A DNA stretch of 13,663 bases from Mxb001 sp049431945 (lineage in GTDB: Bacteria; Actinomycetota; Actinomycetes; S36-B12): positions 1 to 13,663 of the forward strand of contig JBMTDJ010000057.1 in NCBI GenBank assembly GCA_049431945.1, given 5' to 3'. Position numbers and translations under genes: made by a program. The notes under the pieces are model-generated. The model saw only the letters and a list, made by a program, of their open reading frames with translations. It did not search any database and was not told where the DNA came from. Positions 1-7,895 of this stretch are shown piece after piece; within the stretch, counting starts at the first letter, position 1, and each line of letters begins with the position of its first letter.

Positions 1-35
1 ACCACGAGGCCTGCGCCCTTTCCTACTCGTTTCAT
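1..35 (-). CDS. Start of a gene cut by the window edge, probably the ABC transporter substrate-binding protein
   Basis: Only the first 11 codons are in the window. They read MKRVGKGAGLV, a basic start followed by small and hydrophobic residues, as at the beginning of a secretion or lipoprotein signal peptide. The ATG (complement of 33-35) is preceded by a strong Shine-Dalgarno GGAGG with a 4-base gap, so the start is well supported although the reading frame is very short. The gene lies 88 bases downstream of the permease on the same strand. ProU/OpuA-type transporters need a glycine betaine-binding protein, and none is present elsewhere in the window, so a ProX/OpuAC-type binding protein is the natural expectation. 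That product is inferred from position; the visible residues cannot prove it. Confidence 0.55.
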   Translation of the reverse strand, partial: MKRVGKGAGLV

Positions 36-45
36 TCTTCCTCCC
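36..45 (-). promoter_or_regulatory. Ribosome binding site of the left-edge gene
   Basis: On the minus strand the sequence reads GGGAGGAAGA directly before the ATG at 35-33. The GGAGG core covers 44-40, with four bases to the start codon. It is among the best Shine-Dalgarno matches in the window and is the main reason to call a gene start here. Confidence 0.7.
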
Positions 46-76
46 GGGAAGGTCAATTACTGCGGTTATCGTAGGT

Positions 77-98
77 GGCGCTTCTGTCTGAAGACGCC
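77..98 (-). other. Intercistronic hairpin between permease and putative binding-protein gene
   Basis: An inverted repeat pairs GGCGCTTC (77-84) with GAAG-A-CGCC (90-98): eight base pairs, one bulged base and a five-base loop. It lies between the permease stop and the next start on the same strand and is not followed by a T-run. A role in mRNA stabilisation or partial termination, giving more binding protein than permease, is plausible but inferred; chance is possible. Confidence 0.4.
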
Positions 99-123
99 CG
101 AAGTTGGTAACGGATAGGTATCG

Positions 124-2079
124 CTAATGGTGCCCCTGGGGTGACTTCTGGGGCCTACCTTGGGCAATTCGATCGAGGATGATGCCGAGGAGCACGATCG
201 CGATTCCGGCGGCAAGGCCCTTGCCCGCGAGCTCGGGCTTGGACTGCCCAACGATGACGAGGTAGCCCAGGCCGCCAGCGCCCACGAAGCCGCCGATGAC
301 GACAACGGCGAGCACGAAGATGAGCCCCTGGTTGACACCGAGGAGGATGGCGCGACGTGAAATCGGCAACTGCACCTTGGTGATCACCTGGAGCGTGGTC
401 GAGCCGGCGGAGATGGCGGCCTCGACGGACTCTTTCGGGACCTTGCGCACGCCGTCGGCCACCACCCGGATGACCACCGGTGCGGCATAGACCACGCCAA
501 GAACGATGGCCGCGAAGCGTGTGGGACCGAAGAGCGCCAGAACTGGGACGAGATAGACGAATGCGGGCATGGTCTGTCCGGCATCGAGGAAGGGTTTGAG
601 GAACTTCTCGACGCGCGTGCTCCGACCAGCCCAGACGCCGAGGACGAGGCCGATCAGGACGACGAATCCGGTGGCAATGAGCGTCATCGACAGCGTGAGC
701 ATGGTGTCATTCCACAGGCCCGTGCCCATGACGAGCACGAGGAGGACGAAGACCAGGATCCCGACCGTGCGTCCCGCGAGGATGAAGGCAAGCAAGGTGA
801 TGGCGATCAGGGTGAGCCACCAGGGGCTGTTGGCGAGGACGTCCTGCAGCGGATTGAGCACCCAGATGGTGAACTGCTCGCTGCCCGTCACGGTAAGGAA
901 CCCGAGGTTGTCGGTGATCCACTCGGACAAGGCGTTCGCCGCCTCGGCGACCGGCTCCTTGAATATCAATTGCTCAGGGAAGATCGCGAACTCGAGGACG
1001 TAGCGCGACAGGTAGATGGCCACGAGCGTGAAGACCCCGAAAACCGCGAGGCCTATGCGGCGTCTCACCTTCGCGGCGTCGGCGGCGGCGTAACCGGACT
1101 TGTCGCGATTGACCGCGGCCGTCGTCGAGCGATCGAGCATGATGGCCAGGAGCACGACAGCAAGGCCGGCGACGACCCCGTCCCCCACATTGCGGATGGT
1201 GAGCGCCTCGATGACAGGCTTGCCAAGGCCCGGGGCCCCGATGAGCGCGGCGATGACGACAAAGGACAGCGCAGCGAGCGTCGTCTGATTGACCGCGAGG
1301 ATGATCGTGCTCTTGGCCATGGGGAGTTGCACCTTGGTAAGCAACTGCCAGCGGGTGGAGCCGGAAGACTCAGCGGCCTCGATGGGGCCGGCCTTGAGCG
1401 ACTTGATGGCATGCGCCGTGATGCGGATGCAGATGGGGATCGAGTAGATCATCGTCGCGATCGTCGCCGACGCGATGCCAATGAGGAAGACAAGCGCGAG
1501 GGGCGCGAGATAGACGAGCGTGGGGAGCACCTGGGCGAGGTCGAGCCACGGCCGTAGGACCTTCATCACGCGGTCGTTGAGCCCGGCCCACACTCCGAGC
1601 GGCAGGGCAATCGCCAACGACAGGACGACCGCACCGATCGTCATCGCCAGGGTCTCCATGGTGAGGAGCCACATGCCAAGCATCCCGCACAGCAGGAGCA
1701 GAGCCATGCTCACCAGGGCCATACGCAGCGTCGACGCGGCGTAGACGATGAAGCCGATGACCGCGAGCGTGCCGAACCAGCCCAGGAGCGGGATGACATT
1801 GCCCTGCGCGGGGACGGCGATGATCCCCATGAAGATCTCGATGAAGCCCGAGATCACGGTGCGGATGGGATTGAAGATGTAGACGAAGACGAAACTCTCC
1901 GTACGGTTGCCGCGAATGGCCGCAGCAGCATCGCGCATGATCGCTGTGAACGGCGAGTCCGTCGACGTCGACAGTTCCTGGGTTTGCACTCCCTTGAACG
2001 CCGTCGCCGTTCCAATCCACACGACCAGAACGATGAGTGCCTGCACCCACCGCAGACGAAGGACGGCCTTGATGTCCAT
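124..2079 (-). CDS. proW: Glycine betaine/proline ABC transporter permease, two ProW domains fused in one chain
   Basis: Membrane-embedded permease of a ProU/OpuA-type importer for glycine betaine, choline or related compatible solutes. At 651 aa it is roughly twice the usual single-domain ProW/OpuAB length. It holds two copies of the permease domain: the motif LGVWAG occurs at residues 161-166 and 480-485, and the cytoplasmic EAA loop, which docks the ATPase, occurs as EAAESSGSTRWQLLTKVQLP (234-253) and EAAISAGSTTLQVITKVQLP (553-572). The copies are offset by 319 residues. Many hydrophobic segments cover both halves, and a charged linker lies around 317-342. The start ATG follows the proV stop after two bases, so translation is probably coupled. 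One chain could supply both membrane halves of the transporter. The family assignment is secure; the exact substrate follows from the neighbouring bet genes. Confidence 0.93.
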   Translation of the reverse strand: MDIKAVLRLRWVQALIVLVVWIGTATAFKGVQTQELSTSTDSPFTAIMRDAAAAIRGNRTESFVFVYIFNPIRTVISGFIEIFMGIIAVPAQGNVIPLLGWFGTLAVIGFIVYAASTLRMALVSMALLLLCGMLGMWLLTMETLAMTIGAVVLSLAIALPLGVWAGLNDRVMKVLRPWLDLAQVLPTLVYLAPLALVFLIGIASATIATMIYSIPICIRITAHAIKSLKAGPIEAAESSGSTRWQLLTKVQLPMAKSTIILAVNQTTLAALSFVVIAALIGAPGLGKPVIEALTIRNVGDGVVAGLAVVLLAIMLDRSTTAAVNRDKSGYAAADAAKVRRRIGLAVFGVFTLVAIYLSRYVLEFAIFPEQLIFKEPVAEAANALSEWITDNLGFLTVTGSEQFTIWVLNPLQDVLANSPWWLTLIAITLLAFILAGRTVGILVFVLLVLVMGTGLWNDTMLTLSMTLIATGFVVLIGLVLGVWAGRSTRVEKFLKPFLDAGQTMPAFVYLVPVLALFGPTRFAAIVLGVVYAAPVVIRVVADGVRKVPKESVEAAISAGSTTLQVITKVQLPISRRAILLGVNQGLIFVLAVVVIGGFVGAGGLGYLVIVGQSKPELAGKGLAAGIAIVLLGIILDRIAQGRPQKSPQGHH

Positions 2080-2081
2080 GA

Positions 2082-3134
2082 CTAGTCGCCCAGCTCCGAG
2101 TCGCGATCACCGGCAATGAGCGCGAGCACGTCGTCACTGCCTACGTAGCCCACGAGGGCGTCCCCCTTATGCACGCGTACCGGGGGCACTGAATCGATGA
2201 TCGCGGGAGTGGCCTCCTTGACGATGGTGTCGCCAGCCACGATCGGTCCGTCTCCGGACTCCCCGTCACGCAGGGGTCGAGCGATCGTCTCGAGTGTGAG
2301 GACGTGACTTTTCGGAATGTCGCGAAGGAAGTCCTCGACGTACGCGTCCGCGGGGTGCAGCACAAGGTCCATCGCGGTGCCCATCTGCACCACCGCACCG
2401 TCGCGCATGATCGCGATGCGATCACCGAGCTTCATGGCCTCGCTGAGATCGTGGGTGATAAACACCATTGTCTTGCCGAGCTCGCGATGCAGCCGGATGA
2501 CCTCGTCCTGCATATCGCGCCTGATGAGCGGGTCAAGGGCGCTGAACGGTTCATCGAGGAACATCACATCGGGGTTGACGACGAGGGCGCGGGCGAGGCC
2601 CACGCGCTGCTGCATGCCACCGGAGAGCTGCTCGGGGTAGGCGGTCGCGTAGCCGGCCAGGCCGACCAACTGGATGACTTCCTCCGCCCGGTTGTAGCGG
2701 TCATCCTTCTTGACCCCCTGGATCTCCAGCGGATAGGCGATGTTGTCGATGACCTTGCGATGAGGCAGCAGCCCGAAGTGCTGGAACACCATGGAGAACT
2801 CGGTGCGCCTGAGATGGCGCAGCTGCTTGTCATTGGCCTTGAGGATGTCCTCTCCCTCGATGATCACCTCTCCCGCGGTGGACTCGATCAGGCGCGTGAG
2901 GCATCGCACGAGCGTGGACTTGCCCGAACCCGACAGGCCCATGACGACGAAGACTTCGCCTTCAGCGACATCGAACGTCACATCGCGCACCGCCGCGGTG
3001 CATCCCGTCTCCGCAAGCAGGTCGTCCCGGCTCAGGTCAGCGAAGGGGGTGCCGACGATCGAGTCGGCCTTCGGCCCGAAGACCTTCCACAGGTCGCGTA
3101 CCGAGATAGCGGGTGCCCCCGTCGTGGTCGTCAT
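2082..3134 (-). CDS. proV: Glycine betaine/proline ABC transporter ATP-binding protein
   Basis: Cytoplasmic ATPase that powers the ProW permease. In the 350-residue product the Walker A motif GLSGSGKST is at 66-74, the Q-loop glutamine at 118, the signature LSGGMQQR at 170-177, Walker B VMFLDEPF at 190-197 and the switch histidine at 228. The tail after about residue 275 resembles the regulatory CBS-like extension of ProV/OpuAA but is short. An open frame continues upstream to 3368, but that part lies inside the betB coding region in another frame. The ATG at 3134 is chosen because an AAGGAG Shine-Dalgarno sits seven bases before it and because the betB stop is only two bases upstream. Operon position between betB and proW fits uptake of choline or glycine betaine. 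Confidence 0.95.
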   Translation of the reverse strand: MTTTTGAPAISVRDLWKVFGPKADSIVGTPFADLSRDDLLAETGCTAAVRDVTFDVAEGEVFVVMGLSGSGKSTLVRCLTRLIESTAGEVIIEGEDILKANDKQLRHLRRTEFSMVFQHFGLLPHRKVIDNIAYPLEIQGVKKDDRYNRAEEVIQLVGLAGYATAYPEQLSGGMQQRVGLARALVVNPDVMFLDEPFSALDPLIRRDMQDEVIRLHRELGKTMVFITHDLSEAMKLGDRIAIMRDGAVVQMGTAMDLVLHPADAYVEDFLRDIPKSHVLTLETIARPLRDGESGDGPIVAGDTIVKEATPAIIDSVPPVRVHKGDALVGYVGSDDVLALIAGDRDSELGD

Positions 3135-3136
3135 CC

Positions 3137-4627
3137 CTAGTCTCCTTCCGAGAACCAGCCGCTCGGTGCCGGTGCGAGATTGCGATACACATGCTTGGCC
3201 TCGAGATACTCGTGCAGCCCGGTGGGGCCAAGCTCCCGACCGACGCCGGACTGCTTGAAACCACCCCACTCCGCCTGCGGCAGGTAGGGGTGGAAGTCGT
3301 TGATCCAGATAGTGCCGTGGCGCAGGGCCGCCGCGACGCGTTCTGCCTTGCCCGCGTCGGAGGTCCATACAGCGCCAGCAAGGCCGTAGATCGTGTCGTT
3401 GCCGAGTGAGATGGCCTCCGCCTCGGTGCGAAATGTCTCGACCGTGAGCACGGGTCCGAAGGACTCATCCTGCACACACGTCATGTCGGTGCGGCAGTTG
3501 TCGAGCACGGTAGGAAGGTAGTAGCAACCGTTGGCCAAGGTGGGGTGTTCGACCGGATCCGGCGCACTTCCTCCGCAGCGGAGCACAGCGCCCTCGGCAA
3601 GTGCCCCAGCAACGTAGGCCTCGATCTTCGCTCGATGCTGCGGGGAGATGAGCGGTCCGGTCTCCGCTTGAGGATCGAATGGACCTCCGAGTCGGATTCG
3701 CTGTGCCCGCTGAACGATTTCGTCGACGACGCGGTCGTGGATCGACTCCTCAACGAGCAGGCGAGCGCCCGCCGAGCAGACCTGACCGCTGTGGAGGAAC
3801 ACCGCCGTCAGTGCGTTGTCGATCGCGGCATCGAGATCGGCGTCGGCAAAGATGATGTTGGGATTCTTGCCACCGAGTTCGAGTGCGACCTTCTTCACCG
3901 ATGCCGCAGCCTCGGCCATGATGCGTCGGCCCGTGATGATGCCGCCGGTGAAGGACACCATGTCCACGGCGGGGTGCGTGGCCAACGGGGCCCCTGCCGT
4001 GGCCCCAGCACCCAGGATGAGATTGGCGACTCCCGCCGGCAGCCCGGCCTCCTCGAGGATGCGCACGAGATGGATCGTGGTGCTCGGGGTCATCTCACTC
4101 GGCTTGAGCACGAAGCTGCAGCCTGCGGCCAGCGCGGGTGCGACCTTCCACGCCGCCTGAAGCAGCGGGTAGTTCCACGGTGTGATCAGGCCGCAGACAC
4201 CGACGGGCGAGTAGTCGATCCTCGAGCGCACGTTGTCATTGCCCGGGTCCACGACTCGCCCGCCGATCGAGTCTCCCGCGGCGAGCCCGGCGAAGTAGCG
4301 GAACGATGAGGCGACATCACCCACGTCATACCTCGACTCGACGAGGCGCTTGCCGGTGTCCAGCGACTCGGCGCGCGCGATCTCCTCGACATCGCGTTCC
4401 AGCAGATCTGCGACACGGGCGAGGAGCCTGCCGCGCTCGACCACGGGAACGCTCGACCAGCGTCCATCATCGAACGCACGCCGCGCCGCCTCGATGGCGC
4501 GCTCGGTATCGACCGCCGTCGCCTCATCGACCACGCGCACGATCTCGCCATCGGCCGGGCACCGGATCTCCCGCGTGCCGCCCTCGGCCGCGGCAACCCA
4601 GGCGCCGTCAATGAAGAGGTCAGGCAT
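3137..4627 (-). CDS. betB: Betaine aldehyde dehydrogenase (NAD(P)-dependent aldehyde dehydrogenase)
   Basis: Predicted to oxidise betaine aldehyde to glycine betaine with NAD(P)+ in the cytoplasm, the second step from choline. The 496-residue length is normal for the ALDH superfamily. Visible hallmarks are TPWNYP (149-154) with the oxyanion Asn152, LKPSE (174-178) with the cofactor-binding Lys175, the general-base Glu250 in ELGGK, the catalytic Cys284 in GQVCSAG, and ESFGPV at 388-393. The C-terminal stretch NDFHPYLPQAEWGG (443-456) is typical of BetB/GbsA-type betaine aldehyde dehydrogenases. The start overlaps the end of betA by eight bases, and an AAGGAGG site (4637-4643) lies nine bases before the ATG, inside betA. 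Membership in the superfamily is certain; betaine aldehyde as substrate is supported by motif and by adjacency to betA. Confidence 0.93.
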   Translation of the reverse strand: MPDLFIDGAWVAAAEGGTREIRCPADGEIVRVVDEATAVDTERAIEAARRAFDDGRWSSVPVVERGRLLARVADLLERDVEEIARAESLDTGKRLVESRYDVGDVASSFRYFAGLAAGDSIGGRVVDPGNDNVRSRIDYSPVGVCGLITPWNYPLLQAAWKVAPALAAGCSFVLKPSEMTPSTTIHLVRILEEAGLPAGVANLILGAGATAGAPLATHPAVDMVSFTGGIITGRRIMAEAAASVKKVALELGGKNPNIIFADADLDAAIDNALTAVFLHSGQVCSAGARLLVEESIHDRVVDEIVQRAQRIRLGGPFDPQAETGPLISPQHRAKIEAYVAGALAEGAVLRCGGSAPDPVEHPTLANGCYYLPTVLDNCRTDMTCVQDESFGPVLTVETFRTEAEAISLGNDTIYGLAGAVWTSDAGKAERVAAALRHGTIWINDFHPYLPQAEWGGFKQSGVGRELGPTGLHEYLEAKHVYRNLAPAPSGWFSEGD

Positions 4628-6296
4628 GGGCAGGTGCCTCCTTGCGATGGCGGTAGAACGGAGCAGGGTCCGGAGGCAGGGGCGTCGCTCCCTTGATGAT
4701 GTCTGCTGCCTTCTCGGCGATCATCATCGTGGGCGCATAGATGTTGCCGTTCGTGACGTACGGCATGACCGAGGCATCGACCACGCGCAGACCGTCGGTC
4801 CCGTGCACTCGCATCGTGAGGGGATCGATCACCGACATGTCATCGATGCCCATCCGTGCGGTGCACGAGGGGTGGTACGCCGTCTCGCCGTCCTTGCGCA
4901 CCCAGTCGAGGATCTGCTCGTCGGTCTCGACCTCGGGTCCGGGTGAAATCTCTCCACCGCTGTAGGGGGCGAACGCCGGCTGCGCGAGGATCTCGCGGGT
5001 CTTGCGGATCGCTTCTACCCACTCGCGCCGGTCCTGATCCGTGGACAGGTAGTTGAAGACGAAGGACGGCGGCGCCATCGGATCCGCGCTGGTGATCCAG
5101 AGCTTGCCGCGAGCATCGGAGTACATCGGCCCGATGTGCACCTGGTAGCCATGGCCGCTCTCGGGTGCCGTCCCGTCGTAGCGGACGGCGATCGGGAGGA
5201 AGTGGTACATCAGGTTGGGATAGTCGACGTCCTCGTTACTCCGGATGAAGCCACCGGCCTCGAAATGGTTGGACGCCCCCGGCCCTGAGCGCAGGAAGAG
5301 CCACTGGGCACCGATGATCGGACGACGCCAGAACTGCAGGTTGGGGTTGAGCGACACCGGCTGCGTGCACGAGTGCTGGACGTAGACCTCGAGGTGGTCC
5401 TGGAGGTTCTCGCCAACGCCCGGCAGATTGTGCACAGGCGTGACACCCACGGAGCTGAGGTGATCGGCGTTGCCGATGCCCGAGAGCTGGAGTAACTGAG
5501 GTGAGTTGAAGGCGCCGCCCGCGAGGATCACCTCGGAGCCGCGCACGCGGACCGGGCGCTTGCCACCGATGGAAACCTCGACGCCCGTCGCGCGCGGTGT
5601 GCCCGACGATGTGTCCATGACGACGCGTGTCACGTGGGCGCGGGTCTTCACCGTGAGATTCGGACGCGACATCGCGGGCCGGAGGTAGGCCTTGGTCGCG
5701 GAGTAGCGCCGGCCGTTATGGACGTTGCGATCGAACGCGGCGAAGCCCTCCTGCTTATAGCCATTGACATCGGATGTCAGTTCGTGACCGGCCTCCTGCA
5801 CCGCGGAGAAGAAGGCGGCGAAGAGCGGATTGCGAGTCTCGCCGCGCTCGAGGATCAGCGGACCATCCTTGCCCCGCCACTCATCGGCGCCAGCCCGGCA
5901 GTCCTCCATCTTCTTGAAGTACGGCAGGCAGTGGGCGTAGTCCCACGTCTCCATGCCCGGATCTGCGGCCCAGCGCTCGTAGTCCATCGGGTTGCCGCGC
6001 TGGAAGATCATGCCGTTGATGCTGCTCGAGCCCCCGAGGATCTTGCCCCGGCCATGGGTGACCCGCCTACCGTTCATATGCGGCTCAGGCTGGGACGAGT
6101 ACATCCAGTCGTAGAGCGGGTTGCCGATGGGAAAGGTCAGCGCCGCGGGCATGTGGACGTACACGTCGAACGGGTAGTCCGGACGACCGGCCTCCAGTAG
6201 CAGGACCGTGGTGGACGCATCCTCGGTCAGACGTGCAGCGAGCGCGGATCCCGCAGAGCCACCGCCGACGATGATGTAGTCGTAACCCCTTGGCAT
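4620..6296 (-). CDS. betA: Choline dehydrogenase (GMC oxidoreductase, FAD-dependent)
   Basis: GMC-family flavoenzyme predicted to oxidise choline to betaine aldehyde, possibly also betaine aldehyde to glycine betaine; known BetA enzymes are membrane-associated and pass electrons to the respiratory chain. The 558-residue protein begins with the dinucleotide-binding motif GGGSAG (residues 11-16). The next strand ends in LLLEAG, whose glutamate (E35) would hold the FAD ribose. The GMC signature region HGRGKILGGSSSINGM is present. The active-site pair is visible near the C terminus: His475 in AYHPSCTARMG and Asn518 in NGNIYAPTMMIAEK, as in choline dehydrogenase and choline oxidase. The start at 6296 has only a weak Shine-Dalgarno and lies 28 bases after the methyltransferase stop, so it is probably in the same transcript. 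Choline oxidase is the main alternative within the family; length and context favour BetA. Confidence 0.93.
   Translation of the reverse strand: MPRGYDYIIVGGGSAGSALAARLTEDASTTVLLLEAGRPDYPFDVYVHMPAALTFPIGNPLYDWMYSSQPEPHMNGRRVTHGRGKILGGSSSINGMIFQRGNPMDYERWAADPGMETWDYAHCLPYFKKMEDCRAGADEWRGKDGPLILERGETRNPLFAAFFSAVQEAGHELTSDVNGYKQEGFAAFDRNVHNGRRYSATKAYLRPAMSRPNLTVKTRAHVTRVVMDTSSGTPRATGVEVSIGGKRPVRVRGSEVILAGGAFNSPQLLQLSGIGNADHLSSVGVTPVHNLPGVGENLQDHLEVYVQHSCTQPVSLNPNLQFWRRPIIGAQWLFLRSGPGASNHFEAGGFIRSNEDVDYPNLMYHFLPIAVRYDGTAPESGHGYQVHIGPMYSDARGKLWITSADPMAPPSFVFNYLSTDQDRREWVEAIRKTREILAQPAFAPYSGGEISPGPEVETDEQILDWVRKDGETAYHPSCTARMGIDDMSVIDPLTMRVHGTDGLRVVDASVMPYVTNGNIYAPTMMIAEKAADIIKGATPLPPDPAPFYRHRKEAPAHA
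4637..4643 (-). promoter_or_regulatory. Ribosome binding site of betB inside the end of betA
   Basis: AAGGAGG on the minus strand, nine bases before the betB ATG. It lies within the last codons of betA and supports the eight-base overlapping start of betB rather than a later one. Confidence 0.7.
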
Positions 6297-6311
6297 GCCG
6301 ACACCCTAGGC

Positions 6312-6326
6312 GACGCGCGCCGCGTC
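6312..6326 (-). other. Small GC-rich inverted repeat at the methyltransferase stop codon
   Basis: GACGCG (6312-6317) and CGCGTC (6321-6326) form a perfect six-base-pair stem with a three-base loop. It overlaps the mtgB stop codon (6325-6327) and fills part of the 28-base gap before betA. No T-run follows. It may stabilise or process the mRNA, or arise by chance in GC-rich DNA. Confidence 0.3.
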
Positions 6327-7764
6327 AGTCCCCGAGTTCAGCGCGACGGCGGACGACATACTCTTCAAGTTCCGCGCGGATTGCATCGTCGAGCGGCGGC
6401 TGCTCGTAGTCCTCAAGCTTCTTCTCATATATCTCCCGTGCACGTTCCACGGTGTCGCGGCCACCGAGACGCATCCAGCGCTCGAAGTTGTCGGAGTTCC
6501 ATAGGAACGGCCGGTAGAAGCACGTGCGGAAACGCTCCATGGTGTGCTCAGCACCGAGGAAGTGCCCACCGGCACCGACCTCTTCGTGGGCGCCGAAGGC
6601 TAGCTCCTCCTCGGTGAAGTTCACGGGGGTGAACTCCTTCTGGAGCGACTCCAGCATCTGCACGTCGATGACGTACTTCTCATAGCTCGCCACGAGGCCG
6701 CCCTCAAGCCAGCCGGCGGTGTGCATGACGACGTTGGTTCCGGCGAGGAATGTGGGGAGCATCGTCATGAGCGACTCGAAGGCTGCCTGGGCGTCGGGGA
6801 CCTGTGATGAGTTGAGCCCGCCGCCGGAGCGGAACGGCAGCCCGAAGTGCCGTGCGATCTGCCCGGTGCACAGCAGGCCGATCGCGGACTCGGGAGTGCC
6901 GAACTGAGGCGAGCCGGACTGCATGTCGATGTTCGACAGGAAGCTGCCGAAGATCACGGGAGCTCCCGGCCGGACGAGCTGGGTGAGTGCGATGCCCGTG
7001 AGCGCCTCGGCCATCTGCTGGGCCAGGGTCGACGGGATGGACACCGGCGACATGGCTCCCATGAGGAGGAAGGGCGTGAGGACGACCGGCTGCATCGCCT
7101 TGGCGTACTCGAACTGCGCCTCCAGCATGCGATCGTCCCAGCGCAGCGGGGAGTTGCAGTTGATCAGCGAGAAGCACGCGGGTGTCTGCTCGATCGCCTC
7201 ACGTCCGCCGAAGAGGATCTCGCTCATGCGGATCGTGTCCAGCGCCCGAGTGCCGCTGACGACATTGCCCATGTAGATCTTGTCGGTGAGCGTCATGGCG
7301 GCGTAGAGCATGTCGAGGTGACGGGAGTCCAAAGGCGCATCGCTCGGCTCGCACACGACACCGCCGACGCTGTCCATTGCACTGAAGGACTGGGCGAGCT
7401 TCGCGAAGTTGCGGTAGTCCTCCATCATCGCATCCCGACGGACGTCACCCTGGCGGACGAACGGCGGCCCGTAGACACTCGAGAACACCATCGAGTTGCC
7501 CCCGATGTGCACGGTGTTGTCGGGATTGCGCGCCTGAATGTCGAACTCGCGGGGCGCCTTGGCGATCTGCTCGAGGATGAACTCCGGGTCGAAGAACACC
7601 TTGTCGCCATCCGTGCGCATGCCGGCCGCCTTGAAGAGCTCGACGGCCTCAGGCTTCATGAACTCGATCCCGAGTTCAGAGACGATGCGACGCCAACCCT
7701 TGTCCAGTACGGCCATCGACTCCTCGGAGAGGATCTCGTAACGCGGCATGGTGTTCTCGAACAT
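6325..7764 (-). CDS. mtgB: MttB-superfamily quaternary-amine methyltransferase, probably glycine betaine:corrinoid methyltransferase
   Basis: Predicted to transfer a methyl group from glycine betaine to the Co(I) corrinoid bound to MtgC, leaving dimethylglycine. The 479-residue product matches the MttB superfamily in length. Typical segments are GWRRIVSELGIEF (23-35), QPVVLTPFLLMGAMSP (225-240), FRSGGGLNSSQVPDAQAAFE (311-330) and the tail motif GAGGHFLGAEHTMERFR (397-413). The frame has no internal amber codon, so this is the non-pyrrolysine branch, which includes MtgB (glycine betaine), MtpB (proline betaine), MtcB (carnitine) and MtyB (gamma-butyrobetaine). betA, betB and the betaine transporter in the same operon favour glycine betaine. 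The frame is open upstream to 7917, but the ATG at 7764 is preferred: GGGAG lies five bases before it, family similarity begins there, and a longer form would run through the regulator's operator and start region. Confidence 0.88.
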   Translation of the reverse strand: MFENTMPRYEILSEESMAVLDKGWRRIVSELGIEFMKPEAVELFKAAGMRTDGDKVFFDPEFILEQIAKAPREFDIQARNPDNTVHIGGNSMVFSSVYGPPFVRQGDVRRDAMMEDYRNFAKLAQSFSAMDSVGGVVCEPSDAPLDSRHLDMLYAAMTLTDKIYMGNVVSGTRALDTIRMSEILFGGREAIEQTPACFSLINCNSPLRWDDRMLEAQFEYAKAMQPVVLTPFLLMGAMSPVSIPSTLAQQMAEALTGIALTQLVRPGAPVIFGSFLSNIDMQSGSPQFGTPESAIGLLCTGQIARHFGLPFRSGGGLNSSQVPDAQAAFESLMTMLPTFLAGTNVVMHTAGWLEGGLVASYEKYVIDVQMLESLQKEFTPVNFTEEELAFGAHEEVGAGGHFLGAEHTMERFRTCFYRPFLWNSDNFERWMRLGGRDTVERAREIYEKKLEDYEQPPLDDAIRAELEEYVVRRRAELGD

Positions 7765-7767
7765 CGA

Positions 7768-7774
7768 CTCTCCC
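7768..7774 (-). promoter_or_regulatory. Ribosome binding site setting the mtgB start
   Basis: GGGAGAG on the minus strand; its GGGAG part ends five bases before the ATG at 7764. No comparable site precedes the alternative upstream starts up to 7917, which supports the 479-residue product. Confidence 0.65.
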
Positions 7775-7843
7775 GATAGTCCGTGACCGGATTCGCCTTG
7801 ACCGGTGGGTTCGATGATCCTACACTCCACTTTTGGAAGTTGG

Positions 7844-7860
7844 GTTCCATATTGTGGAAC
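7844..7860. promoter_or_regulatory. Candidate IclR-type operator, GTTCCA-N5-TGGAAC
   Basis: Perfect inverted repeat with six-base arms GTTCCA (7844-7849) and TGGAAC (7855-7860) and a five-base centre TATTG. TTCCA/TGGAA half-sites resemble those reported for several IclR-family operators, and the site lies 35 bases before the start of the IclR gene. A second inverted pair shares one arm: TGGAA (7834-7838) with TTCCA (7845-7849). TGGGAAC at 7864-7870 repeats the half-site once more, so two or more dimers might bind. Binding by the adjacent regulator is inferred. Confidence 0.6.
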
Positions 7861-7883
7861 TCTGGGAACGCGACATGCGGACG

Positions 7884-7890
7884 GGAGGTG
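7884..7890 (+). promoter_or_regulatory. Ribosome binding site setting the IclR regulator start
   Basis: GGAGGTG with five bases to the ATG at 7896. This near-consensus site decides against the in-frame ATGs at 7833 and 7875; the first of these would also put the operator inside the coding region. Confidence 0.75.
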
Positions 7891-7895
7891 GCCCC

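Larger units (their letters stand above)
7765..7895. promoter_or_regulatory. Divergent control region between mtgB and the IclR regulator gene
   Basis: The only substantial intergenic space in the window, and it must drive both operons. The part at 7811-7860 is visibly richer in A and T than its surroundings. It holds an inverted repeat at 7844-7860 with related half-sites on both sides. On the minus strand TAGGAT (7822-7817) could be a -10 element about 50 bases before mtgB, and on the plus strand TATTGT (7850-7855), in the centre of the inverted repeat, could be a -10 element about 40 bases before the regulator; neither has a convincing -35 partner. A direct repeat TGACCGG occurs at 7784-7790 and 7799-7805 in the mtgB leader. 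Promoter positions are guesses. Confidence 0.6.

Noticed and set aside
2304..3140. Open frame of 278 codons on the plus strand opposite proV
   Set aside because: Antisense shadow of the ATPase gene, whose Walker and signature motifs are all intact on the minus strand.
6325..7764. A pyrrolysine-containing trimethylamine methyltransferase (MttB proper)
   Set aside because: The frame has no internal amber codon and no pylT-like tRNA was seen, so it belongs to the non-pyrrolysine branch.
6847..7779. Open frame of 310 codons on the plus strand opposite mtgB
   Set aside because: It mirrors the codons of the conserved methyltransferase and shows no domain or ribosome site of its own.
7765..7895. 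A cobalamin riboswitch controlling the corrinoid genes
   Set aside because: The region is too short for the full cobalamin aptamer once the promoters are allowed for, and I see no B12-box-like segment; the inverted repeats fit a protein operator better.
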